A stretch of 16,403 nucleotides of DNA from assembly GCA_029942245.1 (NCBI GenBank), contig JAOZTN010000066.1, positions 1 to 16,403 on the forward strand, written 5' to 3'. The stretch comes from B18-G4 sp003648575 (lineage in GTDB: Bacteria > Bacteroidota > Bacteroidia > Bacteroidales > B18-G4). Positions 6,103-13,497 of the stretch are shown in pieces; position 1 is the stretch's first letter; each line of letters opens with the position of its first letter. A program made the translations under genes and the position numbers. The notes under the pieces are model-generated. The model was not told where the DNA came from. It made no database searches and was given only the letters and a program-made list of their open reading frames with translations.

Positions 6103-6160
6103 GTATAAATTTAATTATAGCATACATTATTTTATGAACAAAATAACTAACATCTTTCAC

Positions 6161-6168
6161 TACATTTG
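6161..6168 (+). promoter_or_regulatory. -7 element of the aminotransferase-aat-guaD operon
   Basis: TACATTTG is a full match to TAnnTTTG. It is followed at 6170-6174 by AGGAG and by the ATG at 6188, so the predicted leader is only about 10-15 nt. The -33 region is weak (no clear TTG 19-21 nt upstream). Confidence 0.5.
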
Positions 6169-6187
6169 TAGGAGAAAACCACCCTGA

Positions 6188-7375
6188 ATGTCTGCACTAA
6201 GAGAGATATATTTCCGTCACATGGGATTGCCATCCCGCCGGCCAATGGCTATCGAAGTTGATCATGCCGAAGGGATCTATTTCTATGACAATAAAGGGAA
6301 ACGCTATACCGACCTGGTATCCGGAGTGGCTGTGAGCAATGTAGGGCACCGCCATCCAAAGGTGCTGAATGCCATCAACGCTCAGTTGGAAAAGTATATG
6401 CACCTGATGGTATATGGCGAATATATTCAGTCACCTCAGGTTAAACTGGCTGAAAAACTCAGCCAGCAATTACCCGATCGGCTTGATGCCGTGTATTTTG
6501 TAAATTCAGGCAGCGAGGCCATCGAAGGAGCTCTCAAGCTCGCGAAAAGACATACCGCAAGGAATGAGATCATTGCCTTCAAAAATGCCTACCATGGAAG
6601 CACAGCAGGTGCCCTGAGTATATTGGGAAATGAAAGCCTTAAGCAAGCTTTCAGGCCTTTGCTACCCGGTGTCCGGCACCTGGAATATGGCCGTACTGAT
6701 ACCTTGGAAGCGATAAGCGAGCAAACAGCTAGTGTGGTTGTTGAATGTATACAGGCAGAAGCCGGTATTATATTGCCAGAGGAAGATTTTTTACTGAAAC
6801 TCAGGCAAAGGTGTGACGAAACCGGTGCCCTTCTCATCGTAGATGATATTCAAATGGGCTTCGGGAGGACCGGCAAGCTGTTTAGCTTCGAACACTATCA
6901 AATTGAGCCCGATATCCTGTGCCTGGCAAAAGGGATGGGTGGGGGCATGCCTATCGGTGCCTTTATCAGCTCCAGAGAGATCATGGATGAGCTCACTTTT
7001 GAGCCGGAACTCGGGCATATCACTACTTTTGGCGGGCACCCGGTATCCTGTGCTGCCGCCCTGGCAAACCTTGATGTGATCATAGATGAGGATCTCTGCC
7101 AGAAGGCAGAAGCACGTGGGGCACAATGTCATAAAATCTTAAATGGGCATCCTGCCATTAAGGAGATTCGACGAAAGGGCTTGATGATGGCTATCGAACT
7201 ACAGGATGCTGAGGCTGCCGACAGGCTGGTAAAGCTTTTTCTTGATGAAGGGCTGGTCACTGACCGCTTCCTGTTCATGCCGAATGCATTCAGAATCGCC
7301 CCGCCCCTGATCATCACTCCTGAGCAGATAGAAGAAACCAGCTACAGTATCATCAGCTGTCTTGATAAATTATAA
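6188..7375 (+). CDS. Class-III PLP aminotransferase (acetylornithine/ornithine type)
   Basis: This 395-residue fold-type I pyridoxal phosphate enzyme transfers an omega-amino group to 2-oxoglutarate or a keto acid. Visible motifs are the glycine-rich phosphate-binding SGSEA (107-111), the stacking YHG (135-137), the PLP-ring Asp219 in LLIVDDIQMGFGRTG, the Schiff-base Lys248 in CLAKGMGGGMPIGA, and TTFGGHP (279-285). The usual D-E-V-Q-T is D-D-I-Q-M here and TTFGGNP has His for Asn. This sets it a little apart from canonical ArgD, OAT and GabT. No arginine, lysine or GABA pathway genes are nearby, so the substrate is open. It heads a plus-strand operon; its TAA overlaps the aat start by one base (TAATG). 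Confidence 0.85.
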   Translation: MSALREIYFRHMGLPSRRPMAIEVDHAEGIYFYDNKGKRYTDLVSGVAVSNVGHRHPKVLNAINAQLEKYMHLMVYGEYIQSPQVKLAEKLSQQLPDRLDAVYFVNSGSEAIEGALKLAKRHTARNEIIAFKNAYHGSTAGALSILGNESLKQAFRPLLPGVRHLEYGRTDTLEAISEQTASVVVECIQAEAGIILPEEDFLLKLRQRCDETGALLIVDDIQMGFGRTGKLFSFEHYQIEPDILCLAKGMGGGMPIGAFISSREIMDELTFEPELGHITTFGGHPVSCAAALANLDVIIDEDLCQKAEARGAQCHKILNGHPAIKEIRRKGLMMAIELQDAEAADRLVKLFLDEGLVTDRFLFMPNAFRIAPPLIITPEQIEETSYSIISCLDKL

Positions 7376-8061
7376 TGCCGATCTTCAAGCTAAATAAAGA
7401 ATTAAGCTTTCCGGATCCATCTTATGCAGAGAAGGAAGGTATCCTGGCAATCGGAGGAGATCTGTCTGTAGAGCGCCTGATACTGGCCTATGCCAATGGT
7501 ATATTCCCATGGCCGCAGAAGGATACACCTATACTGTGGTGGTCACCGGATCCGAGAATGGTACTCCTTCCCGATGACTTTAAGGTAAGCCATAGCCTCA
7601 GGCAACTGGTTAAAAGCGGAAAGTACTCCTATACTGTAGACAAAGCCTTCGAAGAAGTGATCCTAAATTGTGCCGCTATCCCACGCATGGGACAAGACGA
7701 TACCTGGATCACCGATGAGATGCTGGAGGCCTATGTGAAGCTTCACAGCGAAGGCTTTGCCCACTCAGTTGAGACCTGGCTAAACGGAGAGCTGATCGGT
7801 GGTCTTTACGGCATTTCCATCGGAAGGGTATTTTTTGGGGAATCCATGTTCTTTAAAGCACGTGATGCATCCAAGTTTGCTCTCTACCATCTTGTGAAGC
7901 TGCTTAAGCACTGGGAATTCGAGATTATCGATGCACAACAGGACACAAATCACCTGAAAAGCCTGGGGGCAATAAACATCCCCAGGGATGAGTTTATGGA
8001 GAGATTAGAGAAAGCGATCGCTTATCCAACATATAAAGGAAACTGGAACAAATTTTTATAA
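7375..8061 (+). CDS. aat: Leucyl/phenylalanyl-tRNA--protein transferase
   Basis: This 228-residue cytoplasmic enzyme adds Leu or Phe from aminoacyl-tRNA to the N-terminus of proteins beginning with Lys or Arg, marking them for ClpS/ClpAP (N-degron pathway). Family motifs are all present: GGDL (27-30), NGIFPW (41-46), WWSPDPR (55-61), TWIT (110-113), SVETW (131-135), GGLYG (142-146), FGESMFF (154-160) and the DAQ segment near 187-189, which contains Asp186 and Gln188 (DCQ in many homologues). The length is normal. The start overlaps the aminotransferase stop (TAATG) and guaD begins 3 nt after its own stop, so it is the middle gene of a tight operon. ClpS and ClpA are not in the window. Confidence 0.95.
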   Translation: MPIFKLNKELSFPDPSYAEKEGILAIGGDLSVERLILAYANGIFPWPQKDTPILWWSPDPRMVLLPDDFKVSHSLRQLVKSGKYSYTVDKAFEEVILNCAAIPRMGQDDTWITDEMLEAYVKLHSEGFAHSVETWLNGELIGGLYGISIGRVFFGESMFFKARDASKFALYHLVKLLKHWEFEIIDAQQDTNHLKSLGAINIPRDEFMERLEKAIAYPTYKGNWNKFL

Positions 8062-8064
8062 GAG

Positions 8065-8541
8065 ATGGGAAAATACCATGAAGAATACATGAAAATGGCT
8101 ATCCGCCTTGCCAGGAAAAATGTGCAGGACGGAAAGGGAGGGCCTTTCGGAGCAGTGATCGTAAAAGATGGAGAAGTTGTTGCCAGTGCCATGAATGAGG
8201 TCACCGCTACTGATGATCCCACAGCACACGCTGAGATGGTAGCCATCCGGCAGGCATGTAAAAGCCTGGGATCATACCAGCTTGATGGCTGCGACATCTA
8301 TTCCAGTTGTGAGCCCTGCCCCATGTGCCTGGGAGCCATTTATTGGTCACGTCCTGATCATGTGTATTATGCTGCCACACGTAAAGATGCAGCAGCATCC
8401 GGTTTCGATGATGATGTGATATACCAGGAGATCAGCCTCCCCCCCGACCAGCGCCGCATACCATTTCAAAATAAAATGCGTGATGAAGCCATAGAAGCAT
8501 TCAAAGAATGGGATAAAAGTGATTTGAAAATTAATTACTGA
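8065..8541 (+). CDS. guaD: Guanine deaminase
   Basis: This 158-residue zinc-dependent enzyme of the cytidine deaminase fold hydrolyses guanine to xanthine and ammonia in purine salvage or catabolism. The zinc and catalytic residues are visible: His55 and Glu57 in DPTAHAE, and Cys85 and Cys88 in SCEPCPMCLGAIYW. The stretches GGPFGAVIVKDG (25-36), GSYQLDGC (69-76) and YAATRKDAAASGFDDDVIY (102-120) follow the Bacillus GuaD type rather than tRNA adenosine deaminase TadA, which has a shorter C-terminus without the GFDD-xIY segment. The long C-terminal tail is typical of the domain-swapped GuaD dimer. It is the last gene of the operon; a heptamer repeat starts on its stop codon. Confidence 0.88.
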   Translation: MGKYHEEYMKMAIRLARKNVQDGKGGPFGAVIVKDGEVVASAMNEVTATDDPTAHAEMVAIRQACKSLGSYQLDGCDIYSSCEPCPMCLGAIYWSRPDHVYYAATRKDAAASGFDDDVIYQEISLPPDQRRIPFQNKMRDEAIEAFKEWDKSDLKINY

Positions 8542-8560
8542 TACCAGATACCAGATGCGG
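8540..8560 (+). repeat. Short heptamer tandem repeat upstream of ugd
   Basis: The units GATACCA, GATACCA, GATGCGG follow each other with a 7-bp period, overlapping the last two bases of the guaD stop codon. The units resemble those of the array at 2570-2625 (GATACTA/GATGCTA). Confidence 0.6.
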
Positions 8561-8576
8561 GAACTGGATAATATAT

Positions 8577-8584
8577 TATCTTTA
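8577..8584 (+). promoter_or_regulatory. Possible -7 element of the sugar-nucleotide operon
   Basis: TATCTTTA matches TAnnTTTG at seven of eight positions and lies 29 nt before the ugd ATG. No TTG -33 element is seen at the usual distance. The 72-bp gap with an AT-rich core suggests a separate promoter here, but the operon could also read through from guaD. Confidence 0.25.
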
Positions 8585-8613
8585 GCCCCTCTTAGAAAAA
8601 CTGAAAAGATCAG

Positions 8614-9927
8614 ATGAAAATAACAATTGTAGGATCAGGATATGTAGGATTGGTAACAGGCACCTGTTTTGCTGAAGTTGGCATAAATGTTACCTGTGTA
8701 GATGTAGATAAAAAGAAGATCGATGGCCTGAATAATGGCATTGTTCCGATCTATGAGCCCGGCCTGGAAGATATGATAAGAAGGAATATCGAAAAAGACA
8801 GGTTGCATTTTACTACCGACCTGGCTTCAAGCCTCGATGGTTGTGAAGTAATCTTTATTGCCGTGGGCACACCTCCTGATGAAGATGGAAGCGCCGATCT
8901 GAAATATGTGCTTGAAGTAGCCCGTGAAGCAGGAAAAAATATCGACGATTATATACTCGTGGTGACCAAGAGTACCGTTCCTGTTGGTACTGGTGAGAAA
9001 GTCAGAAGCGCCCTTAGTGAAGAACTGAAGAAAAGAAATGCGAGCATCTCTTTTGATGTGGCCTCAAACCCCGAATTTCTGAAGGAAGGCGCTGCCATAC
9101 AGGATTTCCTTAAGCCGGACAGGATCGTGATAGGAACAGAATCAGAAAGGGCCGTAGGGATAATGAGGAAGCTATATAAGCCATTCACGCTAAATGGTCA
9201 CCCCCTGATCTTCATGGACATCCCTTCCGCTGAGATGACCAAATATGCTGCCAATGCCATGCTGGCAACACGTATAAGCTTCATGAACGAAGTGGCCAAC
9301 CTCTGCGAGATCATGGGAGCCAACATCGACATGGTAAGAAAAGGTATTGGTAGTGACACGAGGATCGGAAGTAAATTCATCTATCCGGGTACCGGATATG
9401 GTGGTTCTTGTTTTCCAAAAGATGTAAAAGCGCTTATAAAAACAGCCACCGACAACCATTTCGAAATGGAACTGCTACAGGCTGTTGAGGGCGTAAATAA
9501 CAGGCAGAAAGAAGTCCTGTTCAAAAAGGCCCATGAATATTTCAAGGGAGAGCTGAAAGGCAAAAAAATAGCCATCTGGGGATTGTCCTTTAAGCCGCAA
9601 ACAGATGATATGCGCGAAGCACCTTCCCGTGTACTGATCGATATGTTTCTTAATGCAGGATGTACAGTCTCAGCATATGACCCCGTAGCTTTAGAGGAAG
9701 CCGGAAGATTGCTTGGTAATAGCATCGAGCTGGCTGAAGGGCAGTATGATGTACTGCCGGATGCCGATTGCCTGCTACTGGTTACTGAATGGAAAGAATT
9801 CAGGGTCCCGGACCTGAACAGGATGAAAACACTGATGAAAATTCCGGTAATCTTCGACGGTCGTAACATCTATGACCGGGAAGAGATGAATGCTAATGGG
9901 TTCGACTATTTTGCCATTGGCAAATAA
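8614..9927 (+). CDS. ugd: UDP-glucose 6-dehydrogenase
   Basis: This 437-residue cytoplasmic enzyme oxidises UDP-glucose twice with NAD to UDP-glucuronate. The N-terminal Rossmann domain starts with the cofactor motif GSGYVG (7-12). The central domain has SNPEFLKEG (151-159) and the catalytic set Lys210, Asn214, Cys266 and Asp270 (GYGGSCFPKD). The C-terminal UDP-binding domain carries IWGLSFKPQTDDMREAPS (321-338). The length is usual and there are no missing residues. It is the first gene of a four-gene operon; the decarboxylase that uses its product starts 9 nt downstream. UDP-glucuronate can feed capsule or exopolysaccharide directly or be turned into UDP-xylose by the next gene. Confidence 0.95.
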   Translation: MKITIVGSGYVGLVTGTCFAEVGINVTCVDVDKKKIDGLNNGIVPIYEPGLEDMIRRNIEKDRLHFTTDLASSLDGCEVIFIAVGTPPDEDGSADLKYVLEVAREAGKNIDDYILVVTKSTVPVGTGEKVRSALSEELKKRNASISFDVASNPEFLKEGAAIQDFLKPDRIVIGTESERAVGIMRKLYKPFTLNGHPLIFMDIPSAEMTKYAANAMLATRISFMNEVANLCEIMGANIDMVRKGIGSDTRIGSKFIYPGTGYGGSCFPKDVKALIKTATDNHFEMELLQAVEGVNNRQKEVLFKKAHEYFKGELKGKKIAIWGLSFKPQTDDMREAPSRVLIDMFLNAGCTVSAYDPVALEEAGRLLGNSIELAEGQYDVLPDADCLLLVTEWKEFRVPDLNRMKTLMKIPVIFDGRNIYDREEMNANGFDYFAIGK

Positions 9928-9936
9928 ACCATTGTT

Positions 9937-10884
9937 ATGAAGAAAAAAAAGATATTGGTTACCGGTGGAGCCGGATTCCTGGGATCACACCTTTGTGGTC
10001 GCCTGCTGAAAGATGGTCATGAGGTCATTTGTCTCGACAACTACTTTACAGGAAGTAAACAGAATATCCTGCACCTGATCGACAATCCTTTTTTCGAGGT
10101 GATAAGGCATGATATCACCATGCCTTTTTTCATCGAAGTGGATGAGATCTACAACCTGGCCTGCCCGGCCTCCCCTATCCACTATCAGCATAACCCCATA
10201 AAAACCATCAAAACATCTGTTGCCGGGAGCATTAACATGCTTGGACTGGCAAAACGCATCGGAGCTAAGATATTACAGGCATCCACCAGTGAAGTCTATG
10301 GAGATCCTGAAGTACATCCTCAAACGGAGGATTACTGGGGCAATGTGAACCCGATAGGATCCAGAGCATGCTACGATGAGGGAAAGCGCTGCGCGGAGGC
10401 TTTATTTGTGAATTATAAGAAACAAAACCAGGTAAGGATCAAAATAGCTCGCATCTTTAACACCTACGGGCCGCGGATGGATCCGCAGGATGGACGCGTG
10501 GTAAGCAACTTTATCATGCAATCCCTGAATGGGAATGACATCACCATTTACGGCACGGGAGAGCAAAGCAGAAGCTTCTGTTACGTAGATGATATGATCG
10601 AAGGACTCATCCGGCTGATGAATACCGATGACAGCTTCAGCGGTCCGGTAAACCTCGGAAACCCTGTAGAAATGAGTATGCTCGATCTTGCAAGTCTGGT
10701 GAACGATCTTACCGGCTCCGACTCCGGCATTATCCACCACGAGCTTCCGGAAGATGACCCCATGCAACGGCAACCCGATATCAGTCTGGCAAAAAAAGAA
10801 TTACAGTGGAGTCCGCTTACACCGTTAAGGGAAGGCCTTGAAAAGACCATAGAATACTTTCGTCAAATAGAAACAGATGCCTGA
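9937..10884 (+). CDS. uxs: UDP-glucuronate decarboxylase (UDP-xylose synthase)
   Basis: This 315-residue extended SDR enzyme converts UDP-glucuronate to UDP-xylose through a UDP-4-keto-xylose intermediate, with tightly bound NAD. Visible motifs are GGAGFLG (10-16), DNYFTG (34-39), the catalytic TSE (117-119) with Tyr146 and Lys150 (CYDEGKRCAE), and the family hallmark NTYGPRMDPQDGRVVSNFI (175-193) and QSRSFCYVDD (210-219). The last two distinguish UXS from UDP-galactose epimerases. There is no transmembrane anchor, as in bacterial forms. It directly follows ugd, which supplies its substrate, and its TGA overlaps or touches the start of the next gene. Confidence 0.92.
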   Translation: MKKKKILVTGGAGFLGSHLCGRLLKDGHEVICLDNYFTGSKQNILHLIDNPFFEVIRHDITMPFFIEVDEIYNLACPASPIHYQHNPIKTIKTSVAGSINMLGLAKRIGAKILQASTSEVYGDPEVHPQTEDYWGNVNPIGSRACYDEGKRCAEALFVNYKKQNQVRIKIARIFNTYGPRMDPQDGRVVSNFIMQSLNGNDITIYGTGEQSRSFCYVDDMIEGLIRLMNTDDSFSGPVNLGNPVEMSMLDLASLVNDLTGSDSGIIHHELPEDDPMQRQPDISLAKKELQWSPLTPLREGLEKTIEYFRQIETDA

Positions 10885-11755
10885 TATGAGAATACTGGTG
10901 ACCGGAGCCCTGGGACAGCTTGGAATGTCTATCAAAGCAGAGAGCAGCAAGCATTCTGAATATGAATTTCTCTTTACTGATCTTGAGGAGCTTGATATTA
11001 GCAATTACGATGCCGTTGAAAAGCTGGTACTGTCATGGAAACCTGACGTGCTGATCAACTGCGCTTCATATAATGCTGTTGACAAGGCAGAAGATGACCC
11101 AATGGCTGCCCTGCTCATTAACGGTAAGGCCGTACAAAGCCTGGCCGGTATAGCACGAAAGCATGATATTGGACTGATCCACGTATCCACCGACTATATT
11201 TTCGATGGTAAAAAAGGATCCCCCTATACTGAACTGGATGAGCCCCATCCCCAATCAAAGTATGCACACTCGAAATTTATAGGTGAGCAGGCCGTCCACA
11301 CAGCAAATCCGAGGGCAGCCATCATCCGCACCTCCTGGTTGTACTCCGAATATGGAAACAACTTTGTGAAGACGATAAGAAAACTTGCCGCTGAAAGGGA
11401 CGAACTAAGAGTAGTCGACGACCAGAAAGGAACCCCTACTTATGCCGGCGACCTGGCGAAAGCGATACTTATTATGCTTCCGGCATTAAAAGATTTCAAG
11501 GAAGTAAGAACCTATAATTTTTCAAATGAGGGACTTACTCATTGGGCTGAGTTTGCTGAAGCAATCATTGATTTATCAAAGCTGAAATGCAAGATCACCG
11601 CCGTCACTACAGAAGAATATGGCATGTCGAAGGCCGCCCGTCCGGCATACAGCCTCCTCGACAAAAGCAAGATAATAACAGAATTTAATTTAAAGATCCC
11701 AGACTGGAGGGAGTCTTTATCATTATGCATTAAGAACCTGAAAAACAACATATAA
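10877..11755 (+). CDS. rmlD: dTDP-4-dehydrorhamnose reductase (RmlD type)
   Basis: This is an extended SDR of the RmlD substrate-binding family, 292 residues from the ATG at 10877. The ATG at 10886 gives the more usual family start MRILVTGALGQLG, just after the upstream stop. Motifs are GALGQLG (10-16), STDYIFDG (104-111), Tyr129 and Lys133 (KYAHSKFIGEQ), RTSWLY (151-156), GTPTYAGDLA (185-194) and ARPAYSLLDKSK (254-265). RmlD reduces dTDP-4-keto-rhamnose to dTDP-L-rhamnose. RmlA, RmlB and RmlC are not in the window, so they must lie elsewhere or this member reduces another 4-keto nucleotide sugar. The upstream enzyme makes a 4-keto intermediate, which makes that alternative worth noting. The gap to the mutase gene is 2 nt. 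Confidence 0.88.
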   Translation: MPDMRILVTGALGQLGMSIKAESSKHSEYEFLFTDLEELDISNYDAVEKLVLSWKPDVLINCASYNAVDKAEDDPMAALLINGKAVQSLAGIARKHDIGLIHVSTDYIFDGKKGSPYTELDEPHPQSKYAHSKFIGEQAVHTANPRAAIIRTSWLYSEYGNNFVKTIRKLAAERDELRVVDDQKGTPTYAGDLAKAILIMLPALKDFKEVRTYNFSNEGLTHWAEFAEAIIDLSKLKCKITAVTTEEYGMSKAARPAYSLLDKSKIITEFNLKIPDWRESLSLCIKNLKNNI

Positions 11756-11757
11756 CC

Positions 11758-13494
11758 ATGAGCGACCTGAATCAAATTGTCATGAAGAATGCCAATACCT
11801 GGCTTAAGGGAAACATCGATGAGGCAAGTAAAGATGCCATTCGTAAGATGATGGATAATGATCAACAGGAACTGACCGAAGCTTTTTACAGAGATCTTGA
11901 ATTTGGTACCGGCGGGCTGCGTGGCATCATGGGCGTGGGCACCAACCGGATGAACAGGTACACAGTGGGCATGGCAACACAGGGCCTGGTCAATTACCTG
12001 AAAAAAGTTTATGGAGACGGAAAACAGATCAAAATTGCCATTGCATGTGATTCCAGGAACTATAGTCCTGAATTTGCCAGGATCACGGCTGAAGTATGCT
12101 CGGCCAATGGGGTGCAGGTATATCTCTTCGACGGAATGCGCCCTACACCGGAGCTTTCTTTTGCCATTCGTCACTATGGCTGTCAGAGCGGTGTTGTGAT
12201 CACAGCTTCACACAACCCGAAAGAGTATAATGGCTATAAAGCATATTGGGATGACGGTGCTCAACTGATTCCGCCACATGACAAGAATGTTATTGAAGAA
12301 GTAAGAAACATCAAGTCTTTCGATGATGTTAAATTTACAGGAAATGAAGAGCTTATACAGATCATCGGCGAAGAAACCGATATCCTTTATCTTGATCTGC
12401 TAAAGAAACTATCGCTGAGCCCAGAGATAATTAAGGAATATCACGACATTCCGATTGTTTATACTCCCTTGCACGGTACCGGCGCCACTATGGTGCCCTG
12501 GTGCCTGAAGAACTTTGGTTTTACCAATATCAGCATGGTTGACGAACAGGCAACGCCCGATGGCAATTTCCCCACTGTGAAATCACCTAACCCGGAGGAA
12601 TCATCTGCCCTGGAAATGGCGATCAAAATGGCTGAAAAACAAGGTGCATCCCTGGTGATGGCCACAGACCCGGATGCTGACAGGGTTGGTATAGCAGTGA
12701 AAGATAACCATGGTGAATTTGTTCTCCTGAACGGGAACCAGACAGCTGCCGTCTTGCTGTATTATATCTTCCGCAAATGGAAAGAAAATGGGAAGATCAC
12801 CGGCAAGGAATATATGGTAAAGACCATTGTGACCTCAGAACTCCTGGTCGACCTGGCGAACAAGTATGATATTGAAACCTATGATGTACTGACAGGCTTT
12901 AAATGGATAGCCGACATCATCCGCAAGAATGAAGGCATAAAAACTTTTATCGCCGGCGGCGAGGAAAGTTATGGCTATATGATCGGTGACTTTGTCAGGG
13001 ATAAGGATGCCGTTAGCTCATGTGCCATGATCGCTGAAACTGCTGCCTGGGCTGCTTCTCAGGGTAAAACTATCTACGATATCCTGATCGACATTTATAT
13101 GGAGTTTGGCTTCTACCTGGAAGGCCTCATCGCTGTGGTTAAGAAAGGCATGTCGGGTGCTGAAGAGATCGCAGGCATCATGAAACGCTTCAGAGAAAAT
13201 CCTCCAAGCATGATAAACAACAGCAGAGTGGTCATGATCAAGGATTATGAATTTTCTGTGGCGAAAGATATGATTGCCGGTACAGAAGAACATATCGACC
13301 TGCCGAAATCTAATGTATTGCAATTCTTCCTGGAGGATGGCAGCAAGATAAGCATACGCCCGTCAGGGACCGAACCTAAGATCAAATTCTACTTCGGTGT
13401 TAAAGGTGAATTGAATGATATCGCAAGCTTTGAGAAGGTACGTGATGAGTTGGAAGATAAAATGAAACAGATCACAGCAGATCTGGACCTCTAA
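11758..13494 (+). CDS. Phosphoglucomutase/phosphomannomutase (alpha-D-phosphohexomutase)
   Basis: This 578-residue cytoplasmic enzyme interconverts hexose 6- and 1-phosphates via a phosphoserine. All four family sites are present: the phosphoserine loop VITASHNPKEYNGYK with Ser151, the metal loop DPDADR (304-309), the sugar-binding GGEESYG (400-406), and the phosphate-binding RPSGTEPK (534-541). The length and the insert style match the PgcA-like bacterial group. As last gene of the ugd-uxs-rmlD unit it would make glucose-1-phosphate, the common precursor of UDP-glucose and dTDP-glucose. Mannose- or glucosamine-phosphate activity cannot be excluded. It converges on the protease gene with only 3 nt between the stop codons and no terminator hairpin visible. 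Confidence 0.93.
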   Translation: MSDLNQIVMKNANTWLKGNIDEASKDAIRKMMDNDQQELTEAFYRDLEFGTGGLRGIMGVGTNRMNRYTVGMATQGLVNYLKKVYGDGKQIKIAIACDSRNYSPEFARITAEVCSANGVQVYLFDGMRPTPELSFAIRHYGCQSGVVITASHNPKEYNGYKAYWDDGAQLIPPHDKNVIEEVRNIKSFDDVKFTGNEELIQIIGEETDILYLDLLKKLSLSPEIIKEYHDIPIVYTPLHGTGATMVPWCLKNFGFTNISMVDEQATPDGNFPTVKSPNPEESSALEMAIKMAEKQGASLVMATDPDADRVGIAVKDNHGEFVLLNGNQTAAVLLYYIFRKWKENGKITGKEYMVKTIVTSELLVDLANKYDIETYDVLTGFKWIADIIRKNEGIKTFIAGGEESYGYMIGDFVRDKDAVSSCAMIAETAAWAASQGKTIYDILIDIYMEFGFYLEGLIAVVKKGMSGAEEIAGIMKRFRENPPSMINNSRVVMIKDYEFSVAKDMIAGTEEHIDLPKSNVLQFFLEDGSKISIRPSGTEPKIKFYFGVKGELNDIASFEKVRDELEDKMKQITADLDL

Positions 13495-13497
13495 TAC

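Noticed and set aside
8065..8541. tRNA adenosine deaminase TadA
   Set aside because: The zinc motif is shared, but the GFDDxxIY segment, long tail and overall pattern follow guanine deaminase.
9381..9869. 162-codon minus-strand ORF inside ugd
   Set aside because: Antisense shadow of ugd; low complexity rich in Ser, no family pattern, no start signals.
11539..12174. 211-codon minus-strand ORF across the rmlD-mutase junction
   Set aside because: It spans two confidently identified plus-strand genes and has no recognisable domain.
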